Below, piece after piece: positions 25,383 to 32,693 of a stretch of DNA of 38,472 nucleotides (position 1 is the first letter of the stretch; every line of letters begins with the position of its first letter). A model generated the notes under the pieces. That model saw only the letters and a program-made list of their open reading frames with translations, was not told the DNA's origin and ran no database searches. Origin of the DNA: Promethearchaeota archaeon (lineage in GTDB: Archaea > Asgardarchaeota > Lokiarchaeia > Sigyniarchaeales > SOKP01); assembly GCA_008080735.1 (NCBI GenBank), contig SHMW01000035.1, positions 1-38,472 of the forward strand. The letters are read 5' to 3'. The position numbers and the translations under genes are program-made.

Positions 25383-25396
25383 AAAATTTATAATTA
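25383..25396 (+). promoter_or_regulatory. Probable TATA box of the zinc-finger gene (leaderless)
   Basis: AAATTTATAATTA is centred about 29 bases before the ATG at 25419. That spacing places transcription start almost on the ATG, so the mRNA is probably leaderless; no ribosome binding site precedes the start. Confidence 0.35.
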
Positions 25397-25418
25397 TCTC
25401 CTAAATTTCAACTAAATA

Positions 25419-25853
25419 ATGCAACCTTTTCCAAGTACCCATGGGAAACATTGTACCTTGCGAACATTTAAGTCTGAGTGCCCTTCTTGCGGAGCAGATA
25501 TATTATATTGGGAATGTACACATGGTTGTAAGGTATTTTTTGAATATCCTCCATATGGGAAATTAATTAAACATAGATGTAAAAAAAATAAAGGTAAAAA
25601 TATAAGAAAAAAGTACGACATAATAGTTAAAACACCTAAGGGTTTATTAGAAAACACCTCAAAACATTGTCACGCATGTGGTAAAGTATTTAAAAATCAA
25701 CAAAGTTTAAATGATCACATAACTCAGATGGAGAAATGTGATTATTTTCATCAGATTTTATCAGCTAAAGGTTCTGAGGATCAAAAATCGGAAAAAAAAG
25801 AAAATAAATCCTATAAACCTAAATTTGGTCAGATAAATGTGAAAAGGAAATAA
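25419..25853 (+). CDS. Small two-zinc-site protein with C2H2-like finger
   Basis: The 144-residue protein has two Cys/His sites. The first combines ECPSCGADILYWECTHGCKVFFEYPPYGK (C pair, then further Cys and His) with KHRC. The second, CHACGKVFKNQQSLNDH followed by ITQMEKCDY, resembles a classical C2H2 finger in which the last ligand may be Cys or His. The C-terminal ~40 residues are basic and unstructured (SEKKENKSYKPKFGQINVKRK in part), consistent with nucleic acid binding. I do not recognise a named family. It lies divergent from tfb and 108 bases upstream of the roadblock-like gene. A role in RNA or DNA binding is inference from the fingers and charge. Confidence 0.8.
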   Translation: MQPFPSTHGKHCTLRTFKSECPSCGADILYWECTHGCKVFFEYPPYGKLIKHRCKKNKGKNIRKKYDIIVKTPKGLLENTSKHCHACGKVFKNQQSLNDHITQMEKCDYFHQILSAKGSEDQKSEKKENKSYKPKFGQINVKRK

Positions 25854-25961
25854 TAAATTATTAATACCTATTTTAAAATAATTTGTATAGATAATTTTAA
25901 TAATATTAATTTAGATAATACAATTAAAACAAATTACAATTTTAGGATAAGAATAATAAAT

Positions 25962-26579
25962 ATGCCATCAAGTCCAGAAGAAGCTATCAATAATCTCATG
26001 CAAAAAGACCCGACAATCATAGCTGCGACAGTAATAGAGGGAAATGATAATATTGTATATCAGACAGATAATTGGGATATAAGCCCTGACTTAGATCGGG
26101 TTCTCTCCAGTTGGCGTGGTCAGAATGCCCAATTTATAAAAATCTCAGGAATAAAATATTCTATGCTTCAGTGCACATCTGAAAGAATGGCAGCTACCTC
26201 GATAAAAGGAGAGGGGAGTATAGTTGCCGCAAAGGATGAAGAACACAAATTGATTGCCTACGTCTCTCCAGAAGGTGATATGAGGGGCGCTATGATGGAT
26301 ACCGCTCGTGCTGTTGGCGATATGAATTCAAGCAAACCATATATGGATGAGAGTTCTCAACTCGGAAAAGATATGGGTGGGGCGGTACAATCACAAGGGG
26401 GAGGTGCTGTTAGCATTGATCCGCAATTAAAGGCAGAAATAGAGTCATTTCTACAATGGGTAAAAGATGATGAGGGTTTAGCGGGATATATAAGATATTA
26501 TTTACAACAAGATAATGCACAAATAATTTCTCAATTATCTCAAGTCTATACTGATTTACGGCAACTTTTTGGAGTTTAA
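25962..26579 (+). CDS. Roadblock/LC7-like domain protein
   Basis: The 205-residue protein has an N-terminal part (about residues 1-115) arranged like a roadblock/LC7 domain: helix PEEAINNLMQKDP, strands IIAATVIEGNDNIVYQT, helix SPDLDRVLSSWRG, then strands FIKISGIKYSMLQCTSERMAATSI, GSIVAAKD and KLIAYVSPE, with a final helix GAMMDTARAVG. A Gly/Ser/Gln-rich linker (about 120-150) leads to a helical C-terminal region LKAEIESFLQWVKDDEGLAGYI. Roadblock proteins act as regulators or platforms of small GTPases and are expanded in Asgard archaea. No GTPase is adjacent. The assignment rests on the strand-helix pattern, not on a sharp motif, so it may be another profilin-like alpha/beta fold. Confidence 0.7.
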   Translation: MPSSPEEAINNLMQKDPTIIAATVIEGNDNIVYQTDNWDISPDLDRVLSSWRGQNAQFIKISGIKYSMLQCTSERMAATSIKGEGSIVAAKDEEHKLIAYVSPEGDMRGAMMDTARAVGDMNSSKPYMDESSQLGKDMGGAVQSQGGGAVSIDPQLKAEIESFLQWVKDDEGLAGYIRYYLQQDNAQIISQLSQVYTDLRQLFGV

Positions 26580-26700
26580 AAACCCCATTCTAACTATTTC
26601 TCTCAACTAAATAGAACATTTAGATTTTAAATTCCATAATAGTACTCTTTTTCCTTGTTTTATCCATAAATTTAAAATTTTTCTTAGATTATCGAATATC

Positions 26701-27783
26701 ATGACATTGAACGTGGGTGTTGTAGGTGCAAGTGGATTTGCAGGTGGTGAAACGGTTAGAATATTATCTCAACATCCAAAAGTAAATTTAAATTACATAA
26801 CATCAAGAAGATTAGTTGGGAAATATTTTCATTCTATTTATCCAAATCTTAGAAATCTTGTAGATTATCAGTTTGAGGAATATAAAGTAGAAACTGCTCA
26901 AGAGAAATGTGATGTGATTTTTCTCGCCACACCGCATGGCGTTTCACAAGATATGGTGTCTTCTCTATTAGAAGTAGGGTTAAAAGTTATTGATCTAAGC
27001 GCTGATTTTCGATTAAAAAACCCAATTATATATAAAAAATATTACAAAAAAGAGCATAGCCATCCGGAGTTATTTTCAGATGCTGTATACGGATTACCAG
27101 AGTTGCATCGGGATCAAATTAAGGACGCATATCTGGTTGCGGTTGCGGGTTGCCATGCTTCAAGCGCAATTTATGGGTTATTCCCCTTAATTAGAGAAGG
27201 CGTGATAGAGCGTTCTAATATAATTATTGATTCGAAGACTGGATCATCGGGTTCAGGAGCAAGCGTAAATGAATCCACTCACCATCCAATTAGAGCAAAC
27301 AGTATACGCCCTTATAAAATGACAGGACATCGTCATACCGCAGAAATTGAACAAGAGTTGAATTTGCAGATAAGTGATACCAAAATTAAAGAGCCAGAGG
27401 TAAAAGTAGGTTTTTCAGCTCACGCAGTTAATCTAGTTCGTGGGATTTTGTCAACTTCTCATGCGTTTATTGCGGAAGATGTAGAAGTAAGTAATAAGAT
27501 GTTATTTAAGACCTATCGAAAAGCTTTTAGAGGTGAGCCGTTTTTACGCTTAATAAATCAAAATACAGGTGTATTTCGACTACCTGACCCTAAAATTATT
27601 GCGGGTACAAATTATTGTGATGTAGGATTTGAATTAGACCATCATTTGAATCGTATTGTGGTATTATGTACTCTTGACAATCTAATTAAAGGTACTGCCG
27701 GTAACGCGATCCAATCTATGAATATTATGTCCCGATTTCCGGAAAATATGGGTCTAGAGTTTTCTGGTTATTTTCCGAGTTAG
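26701..27783 (+). CDS. argC: N-acetyl-gamma-glutamyl-phosphate / LysW-aminoadipyl-phosphate reductase (ArgC/LysY)
   Basis: The 360-residue protein reduces an acyl-phosphate to a semialdehyde in arginine and/or lysine synthesis. The NADP loop GASGFAGGE is at residues 9-17, the catalytic Cys is C151 in VAVAGCHASS, and SGSGASVNESTHHPIR followed by RPYKMTGHRHTAEIEQEL is typical of archaeal ArgC/LysY, including bifunctional forms acting on LysW-linked substrates. Its partner kinase, aminotransferase and LysW are not in this window, so acetyl versus LysW carrier cannot be decided here. No ribosome binding site is obvious. The next gene, ADH synthase, begins about 107 bases later on the same strand. 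Confidence 0.92.
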   Translation: MTLNVGVVGASGFAGGETVRILSQHPKVNLNYITSRRLVGKYFHSIYPNLRNLVDYQFEEYKVETAQEKCDVIFLATPHGVSQDMVSSLLEVGLKVIDLSADFRLKNPIIYKKYYKKEHSHPELFSDAVYGLPELHRDQIKDAYLVAVAGCHASSAIYGLFPLIREGVIERSNIIIDSKTGSSGSGASVNESTHHPIRANSIRPYKMTGHRHTAEIEQELNLQISDTKIKEPEVKVGFSAHAVNLVRGILSTSHAFIAEDVEVSNKMLFKTYRKAFRGEPFLRLINQNTGVFRLPDPKIIAGTNYCDVGFELDHHLNRIVVLCTLDNLIKGTAGNAIQSMNIMSRFPENMGLEFSGYFPS

Positions 27784-27889
27784 TGGGAATTTTAAATTTT
27801 TAATGCAAATATATTGGATTTATTAGAAAAGAACAGCTTTATAAACTAGTTCTGTTTCAAATATTATTTTCAATTAAGGTGATTTTAGT

Positions 27890-28693
27890 ATTTCTGGGTA
27901 TATTGGCAAAAGTATTAGATTAGAACGTATTATGAATAGGGAGAATAGAAGAACTATAATTATTCCCATGGATCATGGGCTTACTGTAGGCCCAATCAAA
28001 GGCATAGAAAAGGACCTTGGAGAAAAGGTGAATAAGATAGCATTAGGAGGTGCAAACGCAGTTCTGGGACATATTGGAATCCCGCTCTATGCTCACCGAG
28101 GATATGGCCCAGACATCGGATTAATTCTTCATCTTTCTGGGTCAACATCTATTAGTCCTTCAAAAAATTATAAAGTGTTGGTAAATACAGTGTTGGAGGC
28201 AGTAAAGGTTGGCGCGGATGGGGTTTCACTACATATAAATATTGGAACGAATTCGGATCCCGAAATGCTTGAGATTTTGGGAACAATTTCAAGAGAATGC
28301 AGAGAGTTCGGAATGCCCTTACTTGCGATGATGTATCCTCGAGGTGATAATATTCAAGATGAATACGCTGTAGAAGTGGTAAAAATTGCTGCGAGAGCGG
28401 CGGCAGAATTGGGTGCGGATATTGTCAAAACAAATTGGACTGGGGATCCTGATTCGTTTAAAGAAGTCGTAGATGGTTGTATGGCCCCAGTCATAATTGC
28501 TGGAGGTGAAAAGGGAGGGACCCGAGAGATTTTAGAAATTACTAAACAATCAATAGATGTTGGCGGGGCAGGAGTAGCATTTGGGAGAAATGTATTCCAA
28601 GCGGATAATCCTACAAATTTAGTGCGAGCGTTGTATCTTATCGTCCATAAGGATTATTCAGTCGATGAAGCTATGAGGGAAGCAGAATTATAG
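27890..28693 (+). CDS. 2-amino-3,7-dideoxy-D-threo-hept-6-ulosonate (ADH) synthase
   Basis: This aldolase makes ADH in the archaeal route to 3-dehydroquinate and aromatic amino acids; it shares the class I FBP aldolase fold. Family motifs are IIPMDHGLTVGP, LGHIGIPLYAHRGYGPDIG, LAMMYPRGD, and DIVKTNWTGD with the Schiff-base Lys, then IIAGGEKGGTREI. The first ATG is at 27932, but the frame upstream encodes YIGKSIRLERI, which continues the conserved N-terminus of the family. No ATG, GTG or TTG lies between this and an upstream stop. AAGGTGAT ends 7 bases before ATT at 27890, so an ATT start giving 267 residues is proposed. FBP aldolase is the alternative function. Confidence 0.88.
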   Translation: MSGYIGKSIRLERIMNRENRRTIIIPMDHGLTVGPIKGIEKDLGEKVNKIALGGANAVLGHIGIPLYAHRGYGPDIGLILHLSGSTSISPSKNYKVLVNTVLEAVKVGADGVSLHINIGTNSDPEMLEILGTISRECREFGMPLLAMMYPRGDNIQDEYAVEVVKIAARAAAELGADIVKTNWTGDPDSFKEVVDGCMAPVIIAGGEKGGTREILEITKQSIDVGGAGVAFGRNVFQADNPTNLVRALYLIVHKDYSVDEAMREAEL

Positions 28694-28731
28694 GAATATT
28701 TCTACTTTACATTAGAAGGGAAATTACAATC

Positions 28732-29109
28732 ATGAAACTAATTCTTGATAAATCTTTTCAAGTTGATAAATTAAAACTTTACTTAAAGCTATTTAAACTT
28801 CACAAAAGTTATTTAGCATTCTTATCAGATCAGAAGGAGATGGGGATAGGAGATGTGACTTTAGGGAGTCCTCAGAGGATAAAGGGGGTTAAATCTACTT
28901 CATCTACATATCATTTATTTGGAATTCAACAGAAGTTACTGAGCTCTGTTATAACTAAGAGGATGACAAATTTCTTAGATATGCCCGTTCTATTGCTCTT
29001 ATTTATCAAGGAAAAGGTCGAGGAAAATGAAATAGCTAGACCTATAGTCGATTTTATCAACGAAAATTTGAAAGATTTAAGAGAATCTGAGGAGCTTTTG
29101 GATTATTAA
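28732..29109 (+). CDS. Small protein with possible PAC3/PAC4-like fold
   Basis: I do not recognise this 125-residue protein by a motif. The strand FKLHKSYLAFLSD, then DVTLGSP, then a long amphipathic helix (LFGIQQKLLSSVITKRMTN), strand MPVLLLLFI and C-terminal helix ARPIVDFINENLKDL follow the order seen in proteasome assembly chaperones PAC3/PAC4, with the LFG turn and helix-strand-helix ending resembling PAC4. No catalytic residues are visible. It lies 38 bases after the ADH synthase gene and ends 6 bases before the tRNA-Leu 3' end. A PAC2 gene is 5 kb away. The fold call is tentative; it could be an unrelated alpha/beta protein. Confidence 0.65.
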   Translation: MKLILDKSFQVDKLKLYLKLFKLHKSYLAFLSDQKEMGIGDVTLGSPQRIKGVKSTSSTYHLFGIQQKLLSSVITKRMTNFLDMPVLLLLFIKEKVEENEIARPIVDFINENLKDLRESEELLDY

Positions 29110-29130
29110 AAAAAATGCAGAGAGAGGGAT

Positions 29131-29161
29131 GTGCTCTTATGGGACATTGTATTCCCACAAC
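29131..29161 (-). other. tRNA-Leu intron in the T-loop
   Basis: These 31 bases lie between TTCAA (54-58) and AT (59-60) of the T-loop. They form a TGGGA/TCCCA hairpin with an 8-base loop. Removing them restores TTCAAAT exactly. Confidence 0.8.
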
Positions 29162-29206
29162 TTGAACCCCCGTACTCCTATGAGAATGGATCTTGAGTCC
29201 ATCACC

Positions 29207-29237
29207 GGTAATCCATACATTAAAATTTAAATGTATA
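29207..29237 (-). other. tRNA-Leu intron in the D-loop (boundaries approximate)
   Basis: About 30 bases follow GGTCAA of the D-loop and precede the 3' half of the D-stem. ATACATT/AATGTAT forms a perfect 7-bp hairpin. Outside it, AAT/ATT and CCGGT/ACCGG can pair with small opposite bulges, a relaxed bulge-helix-bulge arrangement. Exact ends are uncertain by 1-3 bases. Confidence 0.75.
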
Positions 29238-29280
29238 TTGACCGGGCTTGGTTATCTCTGCATTTTATTAAAAAAATATA

Positions 29281-29508
29281 TTACATAAAGACAAACATAA
29301 GGACAAACATAACAACCATCATTCCAACGAGAAAGACGATTTGATATCTACTTTGCTTTTTTTGTTTCTTCTGTTTTTGTAAATACGAGTCTCTACAGTT
29401 TTGGCTGCAAAACTTTCTTTCTGGAGCCATAGCTTTTCCGCATACAGGACAATGCTGATGTGGACCCCATTTTTTTTGGATCTGGTTTTTCCATGAAGAG
29501 TGTGACAT
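29281..29508 (-). CDS. DUF2116 zinc-ribbon protein with C-terminal membrane anchor
   Basis: The 75-residue protein has a zinc site CPVCGKAM and KFCSQNCRDSY, the DUF2116 pattern, followed by a basic segment (LQKQKKQKKQSRYQ) and a C-terminal hydrophobic helix (IVFLVGMMVVMFVLMFVF). With one membrane helix at the extreme C-terminus it is a tail-anchored protein, the kind of client delivered by Get3 (encoded at 6651). The zinc part should face the cytoplasm. The function of DUF2116 is unknown to me. The gene lies just upstream of tRNA-Leu on the same strand; its stop lies within the likely promoter of the tRNA. Confidence 0.85.
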   Translation of the reverse strand: MSHSSWKNQIQKKWGPHQHCPVCGKAMAPERKFCSQNCRDSYLQKQKKQKKQSRYQIVFLVGMMVVMFVLMFVFM

Positions 29509-29584
29509 TTTAGTTTTTATTGAATTGTTCTATTATATTATATTGGATAATCTTCATTATTAAAAAAAATTTATTAAAAATAAG

Positions 29585-30295
29585 TTAACCCGATATGAGA
29601 GTCCCTATTCTTTTTACCTTACCTTCCCAGAAATCCTTAAACTTACTTAAATCCTTTCCTGAACCAACATGTACTTTTATATTACTCCTTTTTAAAATTT
29701 GTAATGAAACAGCGTCAAAAATTCTATACTCTCCTGCGGATGCTTGAGTTTCATCTGTTTCCTTGAATATAATACTTGATAATTCCGTTTTATTTATATT
29801 TTCTAGAAGTTTTGCGTCTTTAAATTGATTAGGATCCTTATTATAGATTCCTTCAACGTCCGTTAATATAATTACTTGTTCTGCTTGAATATATTCAGCA
29901 ATTTCTAATGCCACTGATGTGGTACTTTGACCAGGTTGAAGACCACCCATTATAATTATGCGATGAGATAGATGCGCTACAGAAAAAGCTTCAATCGTTT
30001 TCGGGATCAAAGGATAAGCAAGATCCTTTAAATATGAAACAAACAACTGTGCATTAATTCGAGAGACTTGTATCCCTAAAAGATCTGCTAAAGATTCATT
30101 TTTTGTGTGCTTTCTGATAAATTCAATATATTCTCTGGCGATCATCCCTCCGCCAACAACAATTACAATTGAATCATAAGATTCTTTATTTTTTATTACA
30201 TTACAGAGTTCTTCAACTTTTTGGGAATCGATTTCCATAGTTCTACGGAAAAGAAGAGAACCCCCAATTTTAATTACAATATTCTTTTTATCCAT
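29585..30295 (-). CDS. pyrH: Uridylate kinase (UMP kinase), archaeal PyrH
   Basis: The 236-residue protein is an amino-acid-kinase-fold enzyme that phosphorylates UMP to UDP. The N-terminus KIGGSLLF is the phosphate loop; VVGGGMIAREYIEF and LLGIQVSRINAQLFVSYLKD are the archaeal UMP kinase blocks, with IIMGGLQPGQSTTSVALEIAE and ILTDVEGIYNKDP completing the ATP site. The length fits. Related amino acid kinases such as MfnE and isopentenyl phosphate kinase share the fold, but the GIxVSRxNA and GGLxPGQSTT blocks favour UMP kinase. It is divergent from pantoate kinase across 71 bases. Confidence 0.9.
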   Translation of the reverse strand: MDKKNIVIKIGGSLLFRRTMEIDSQKVEELCNVIKNKESYDSIVIVVGGGMIAREYIEFIRKHTKNESLADLLGIQVSRINAQLFVSYLKDLAYPLIPKTIEAFSVAHLSHRIIIMGGLQPGQSTTSVALEIAEYIQAEQVIILTDVEGIYNKDPNQFKDAKLLENINKTELSSIIFKETDETQASAGEYRIFDAVSLQILKRSNIKVHVGSGKDLSKFKDFWEGKVKRIGTLISG

Positions 30296-30366
30296 AAGGA
30301 TACTTAATTTTAAATTGATTTTTCTTTTTATTATAATATCTTATTTAATCAAACTTATTAAAATAT

Positions 30367-31323
30367 ATGAGTGAAAGGAAGAAAATCATCATCAAAGTCC
30401 CACACCGAATTACGGGATTTTTTGAAATTCTTGACACTAAAAATGGGATTAAACTAGAAAATCCAGAGAAAATTGGTTCGAGAGGTGCTGGATTTACATT
30501 GAGTGCGATGGGGACGACAAAAATTATTTCAGAACGAATTGGGAAAAAGAATAGAGATCCTTCTAGCTGCGAAATATATATCAATGGTTCTCAAGTTAAT
30601 AAGGAGGCAGAAACTACATATTATATTTTTGATTATCTGAAAAGCTTTCTTCCAAAACCTTATTTTATAAAAATCGTTCACAATTTTGATCTTCCAGTTG
30701 GATGTGGATATGGGGCCAGTGGCTCGGGGGCTTTAGGAACAATATATGGATTAAATCATTTATTCGGCCTAAAGCTTTCTGATTTTGAGTGTGGTAGAAT
30801 CGCGCATATTGCAGAGGTTATTAATAAGACAGGGTTAGGCACCGTATGCGGTCAACTCTCTGCGGGACTAGGTATTGTTGCAGCACCTGGATATCCTTGT
30901 AAATATGAATATATCAAATTTCCAAAAAATATTCACGTAATTTGTACTTCCTTTGGCGAGATTTCCACAAAGGAATTCCTATCAAACCAATCACTTCATG
31001 CGATAGTTAATGAACCAGGTAGGGAGGCTTTAAGAAAGCTAAAAATAGATCCCGACATCAAAAATTTTATGAGGCTCTCATGGAATTTCGTAAAAGAAAC
31101 AAAGATTTTGGAAATTCTTCATTTATTTAAGATTAGAGATCTTCTTGAAGATTTAAACAAAAAACAGATAATTGGTGCAAGTTTAAACCAATTGGGAAAA
31201 TCAATCTTTGCTATTTGTAAGAAAAAAAGAGTTGATGAGATTAAAGAAATTCTTGAATCTTATCAAACGGTGAACAAGATATATTGTTTGAAAATAGAAG
31301 AAAAAGGTTTAAGAATATTATAG
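30367..31323 (+). CDS. Pantoate kinase (GHMP family)
   Basis: The 318-residue protein phosphorylates pantoate in archaeal coenzyme A synthesis, the step before phosphopantothenate synthetase (4389). The GHMP ATP-binding loop is at residues 110-121 (PVGCGYGASGSG). The N-terminal HRITGFFEI and SRGAGFTLSAMGTT are typical of archaeal pantoate kinase, and TGLGTVCGQLSAGLGIVAAPG marks the middle. The length fits. It is tail-to-tail with proC, whose stop is 5 bases away, and divergent from pyrH. The start ATG is the first in frame, with a TATA-like sequence close upstream, so the transcript may have a very short leader. Confidence 0.93.
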   Translation: MSERKKIIIKVPHRITGFFEILDTKNGIKLENPEKIGSRGAGFTLSAMGTTKIISERIGKKNRDPSSCEIYINGSQVNKEAETTYYIFDYLKSFLPKPYFIKIVHNFDLPVGCGYGASGSGALGTIYGLNHLFGLKLSDFECGRIAHIAEVINKTGLGTVCGQLSAGLGIVAAPGYPCKYEYIKFPKNIHVICTSFGEISTKEFLSNQSLHAIVNEPGREALRKLKIDPDIKNFMRLSWNFVKETKILEILHLFKIRDLLEDLNKKQIIGASLNQLGKSIFAICKKKRVDEIKEILESYQTVNKIYCLKIEEKGLRIL

Positions 31324-31328
31324 GTCTT

Positions 31329-32132
31329 TTATTCTTTCATTGACTTTGACTTTAATGTGGCTGCTTCCACAGCAGAGATTAATGATGACCTAAGCCTAGA
31401 AAGTTCCAGTTGATGCAGAGCAGTAATTGTAGTTCCGCCAGGGCTTGCTACTTTATCTTTGAGAAGTGCGGGGTGTTCATTAGTTTCCAACACCATCTTA
31501 GCCGCCCCTAATACAGTTTTTGCCGCAAGTTTTATCGAAATATCGCGGGGCAAACCCATTTTCACACCACCGTCAGCTAAGGCCTCAATAATCATGAAAA
31601 CATAAGCGGGGCCACTTCCAGAGAGCCCTGTAACCGCATCCATGAGTTTCTCATCTAATTCGACAACCAGGCTTACTTCTCTAAACACATTTTTAATGAA
31701 ATCAAGATCTTTTTGATTAACATATTTATTATGACTAATAGCTGTGGCACCTTCTTCTATTAAGGCGGGAGTGTTAGGCATTACTCGAATTATTCCAATT
31801 TCTTTATTTATTTTTTTCATAATATGTTTCATAGAAACTCCTGCTGCGATAGAGATAATAATTTGATTATTTCTAATATTCATAAATTGATCTAAAATAT
31901 CATCAATAACTTGAGGCAGAACAGCGCATAATATATATTTAGAAGTGGTTATTAAATTGACATTATTTTTTGCTTCTTTCACATTATATTGATCGGAAAT
32001 TTCTTGCCGTTTTTTCTCATCAATATCATATATGATAATTTGTTGATTATCTATTGTCTTTAAAGCGGCTTTTAATAGGGTGCTGCCCATTTTTCCAATA
32101 CCTATGATTCCTAACAGGTTTTCAAATTCCAT
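31329..32132 (-). CDS. proC: Pyrroline-5-carboxylate reductase
   Basis: The protein (267 residues from the chosen start) reduces pyrroline-5-carboxylate to proline. The Rossmann motif GIIGIGKMGSTLL is at the N-terminus, then RVMPNTPALIEEGATAIS, and the C-terminal dimer domain carries AVTGLSGSGPAYVFMIIEALADGG and SPGGTTITALHQLE. The frame opens at 32171, overlapping the acetyltransferase gene by 14 bases and adding 13 Lys-rich residues not seen in the family; ATG at 32132 is 5 residues before the first strand and is preferred. It is the last gene of the mfnB-GNAT-proC operon. Confidence 0.93.
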   Translation of the reverse strand: MEFENLLGIIGIGKMGSTLLKAALKTIDNQQIIIYDIDEKKRQEISDQYNVKEAKNNVNLITTSKYILCAVLPQVIDDILDQFMNIRNNQIIISIAAGVSMKHIMKKINKEIGIIRVMPNTPALIEEGATAISHNKYVNQKDLDFIKNVFREVSLVVELDEKLMDAVTGLSGSGPAYVFMIIEALADGGVKMGLPRDISIKLAAKTVLGAAKMVLETNEHPALLKDKVASPGGTTITALHQLELSRLRSSLISAVEAATLKSKSMKE

Positions 32133-32157
32133 GATAAGGCTTCTTTTTTTATTTTTT

Positions 32158-32691
32158 TTAATATAATGCAAATGAATCTAATCTAATAATTTGACAGTCT
32201 CGAATTCCAAAATCTTCCCATAGATGAATTTCTAAGACGATTCTATTGTCTTTTTTACCTTTTTGTCTAAACTTGAGACCAAGAAATTCGTTATTTAGAA
32301 AAAAGGAAATCCCTTTCTTATATTTATTCGGTAATTTTACATAAACGGTAGCATATCCGCGATTTTTCGTGATCATAATGAATGTATTAACCAATCTCTT
32401 CCCAATTCCGCTATTCCGATAATTTGGATTTACATATAATAAATGAAGGCATATACTAGGGAGAATTTTTTCCAAAGAGTCTATTCTTTTACTTTTGTCT
32501 TCTGCTACTAAGATAGCCGCTAAAATATTTTCATAATAGGCAACTAAGATGAAGTATTGTTGATTTAAAAATTTCGATTTGAAATTATCTATTAAGTCAA
32601 TAAATTCTTTTGCGCACAAATTCAAGTCGAAAAAGTTTTCTTTTTCGGCAATCTTTATTGTAATTTTTCTGAAATTGCTTTGATTTTCCAT
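32158..32691 (-). CDS. GNAT-family N-acetyltransferase
   Basis: The 177-residue protein has a GNAT core: strand FILVAYYENILAAILVAED, strand ICLHLLYVNPNYRNSGIGKRLVNTF with the acetyl-CoA loop RNSGIG, and the closing FFLNNEFLGLKFRQKGKKDNRIVLEIHL. The substrate is not apparent. It starts 2 bases after the mfnB stop and its end lies next to proC, so it is embedded in an operon for cofactor and proline synthesis; that does not by itself suggest a target. Lys- and Ile-rich composition matches the neighbours. Confidence 0.85.
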   Translation of the reverse strand: MENQSNFRKITIKIAEKENFFDLNLCAKEFIDLIDNFKSKFLNQQYFILVAYYENILAAILVAEDKSKRIDSLEKILPSICLHLLYVNPNYRNSGIGKRLVNTFIMITKNRGYATVYVKLPNKYKKGISFFLNNEFLGLKFRQKGKKDNRIVLEIHLWEDFGIRDCQIIRLDSFALY

Positions 32692-32693
32692 CT

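Larger units (their letters stand above)
29116..29261 (-). tRNA. tRNA-Leu (CAA) with two introns (D-loop and T-loop)
   Basis: On the minus strand GCAGAGA pairs with TCTCTGC, with discriminator A and no encoded CCA. The anticodon arm ATGGA-CTCAAGA-TCCAT holds anticodon CAA (29193-29195). A long variable arm (TCTC-ATA-GGAG) follows, as in class II tRNA-Leu. The T-stem GGGGG/CCCTC encloses an expanded loop: TTCAA ... AT interrupted by 31 bases at 29131-29161. The D-arm ACC ... GGT encloses 43 bases instead of ~13, implying a second ~30-base intron in 29207-29237. Removing both gives about 85 bases, the normal tRNA-Leu length. There is no intron at the usual 37/38 position. Confidence 0.93.

Noticed and set aside
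32133..32171. Earlier start for proC overlapping the GNAT gene
   Set aside because: It would add 13 Lys-rich residues before the Rossmann strand that the family does not have.
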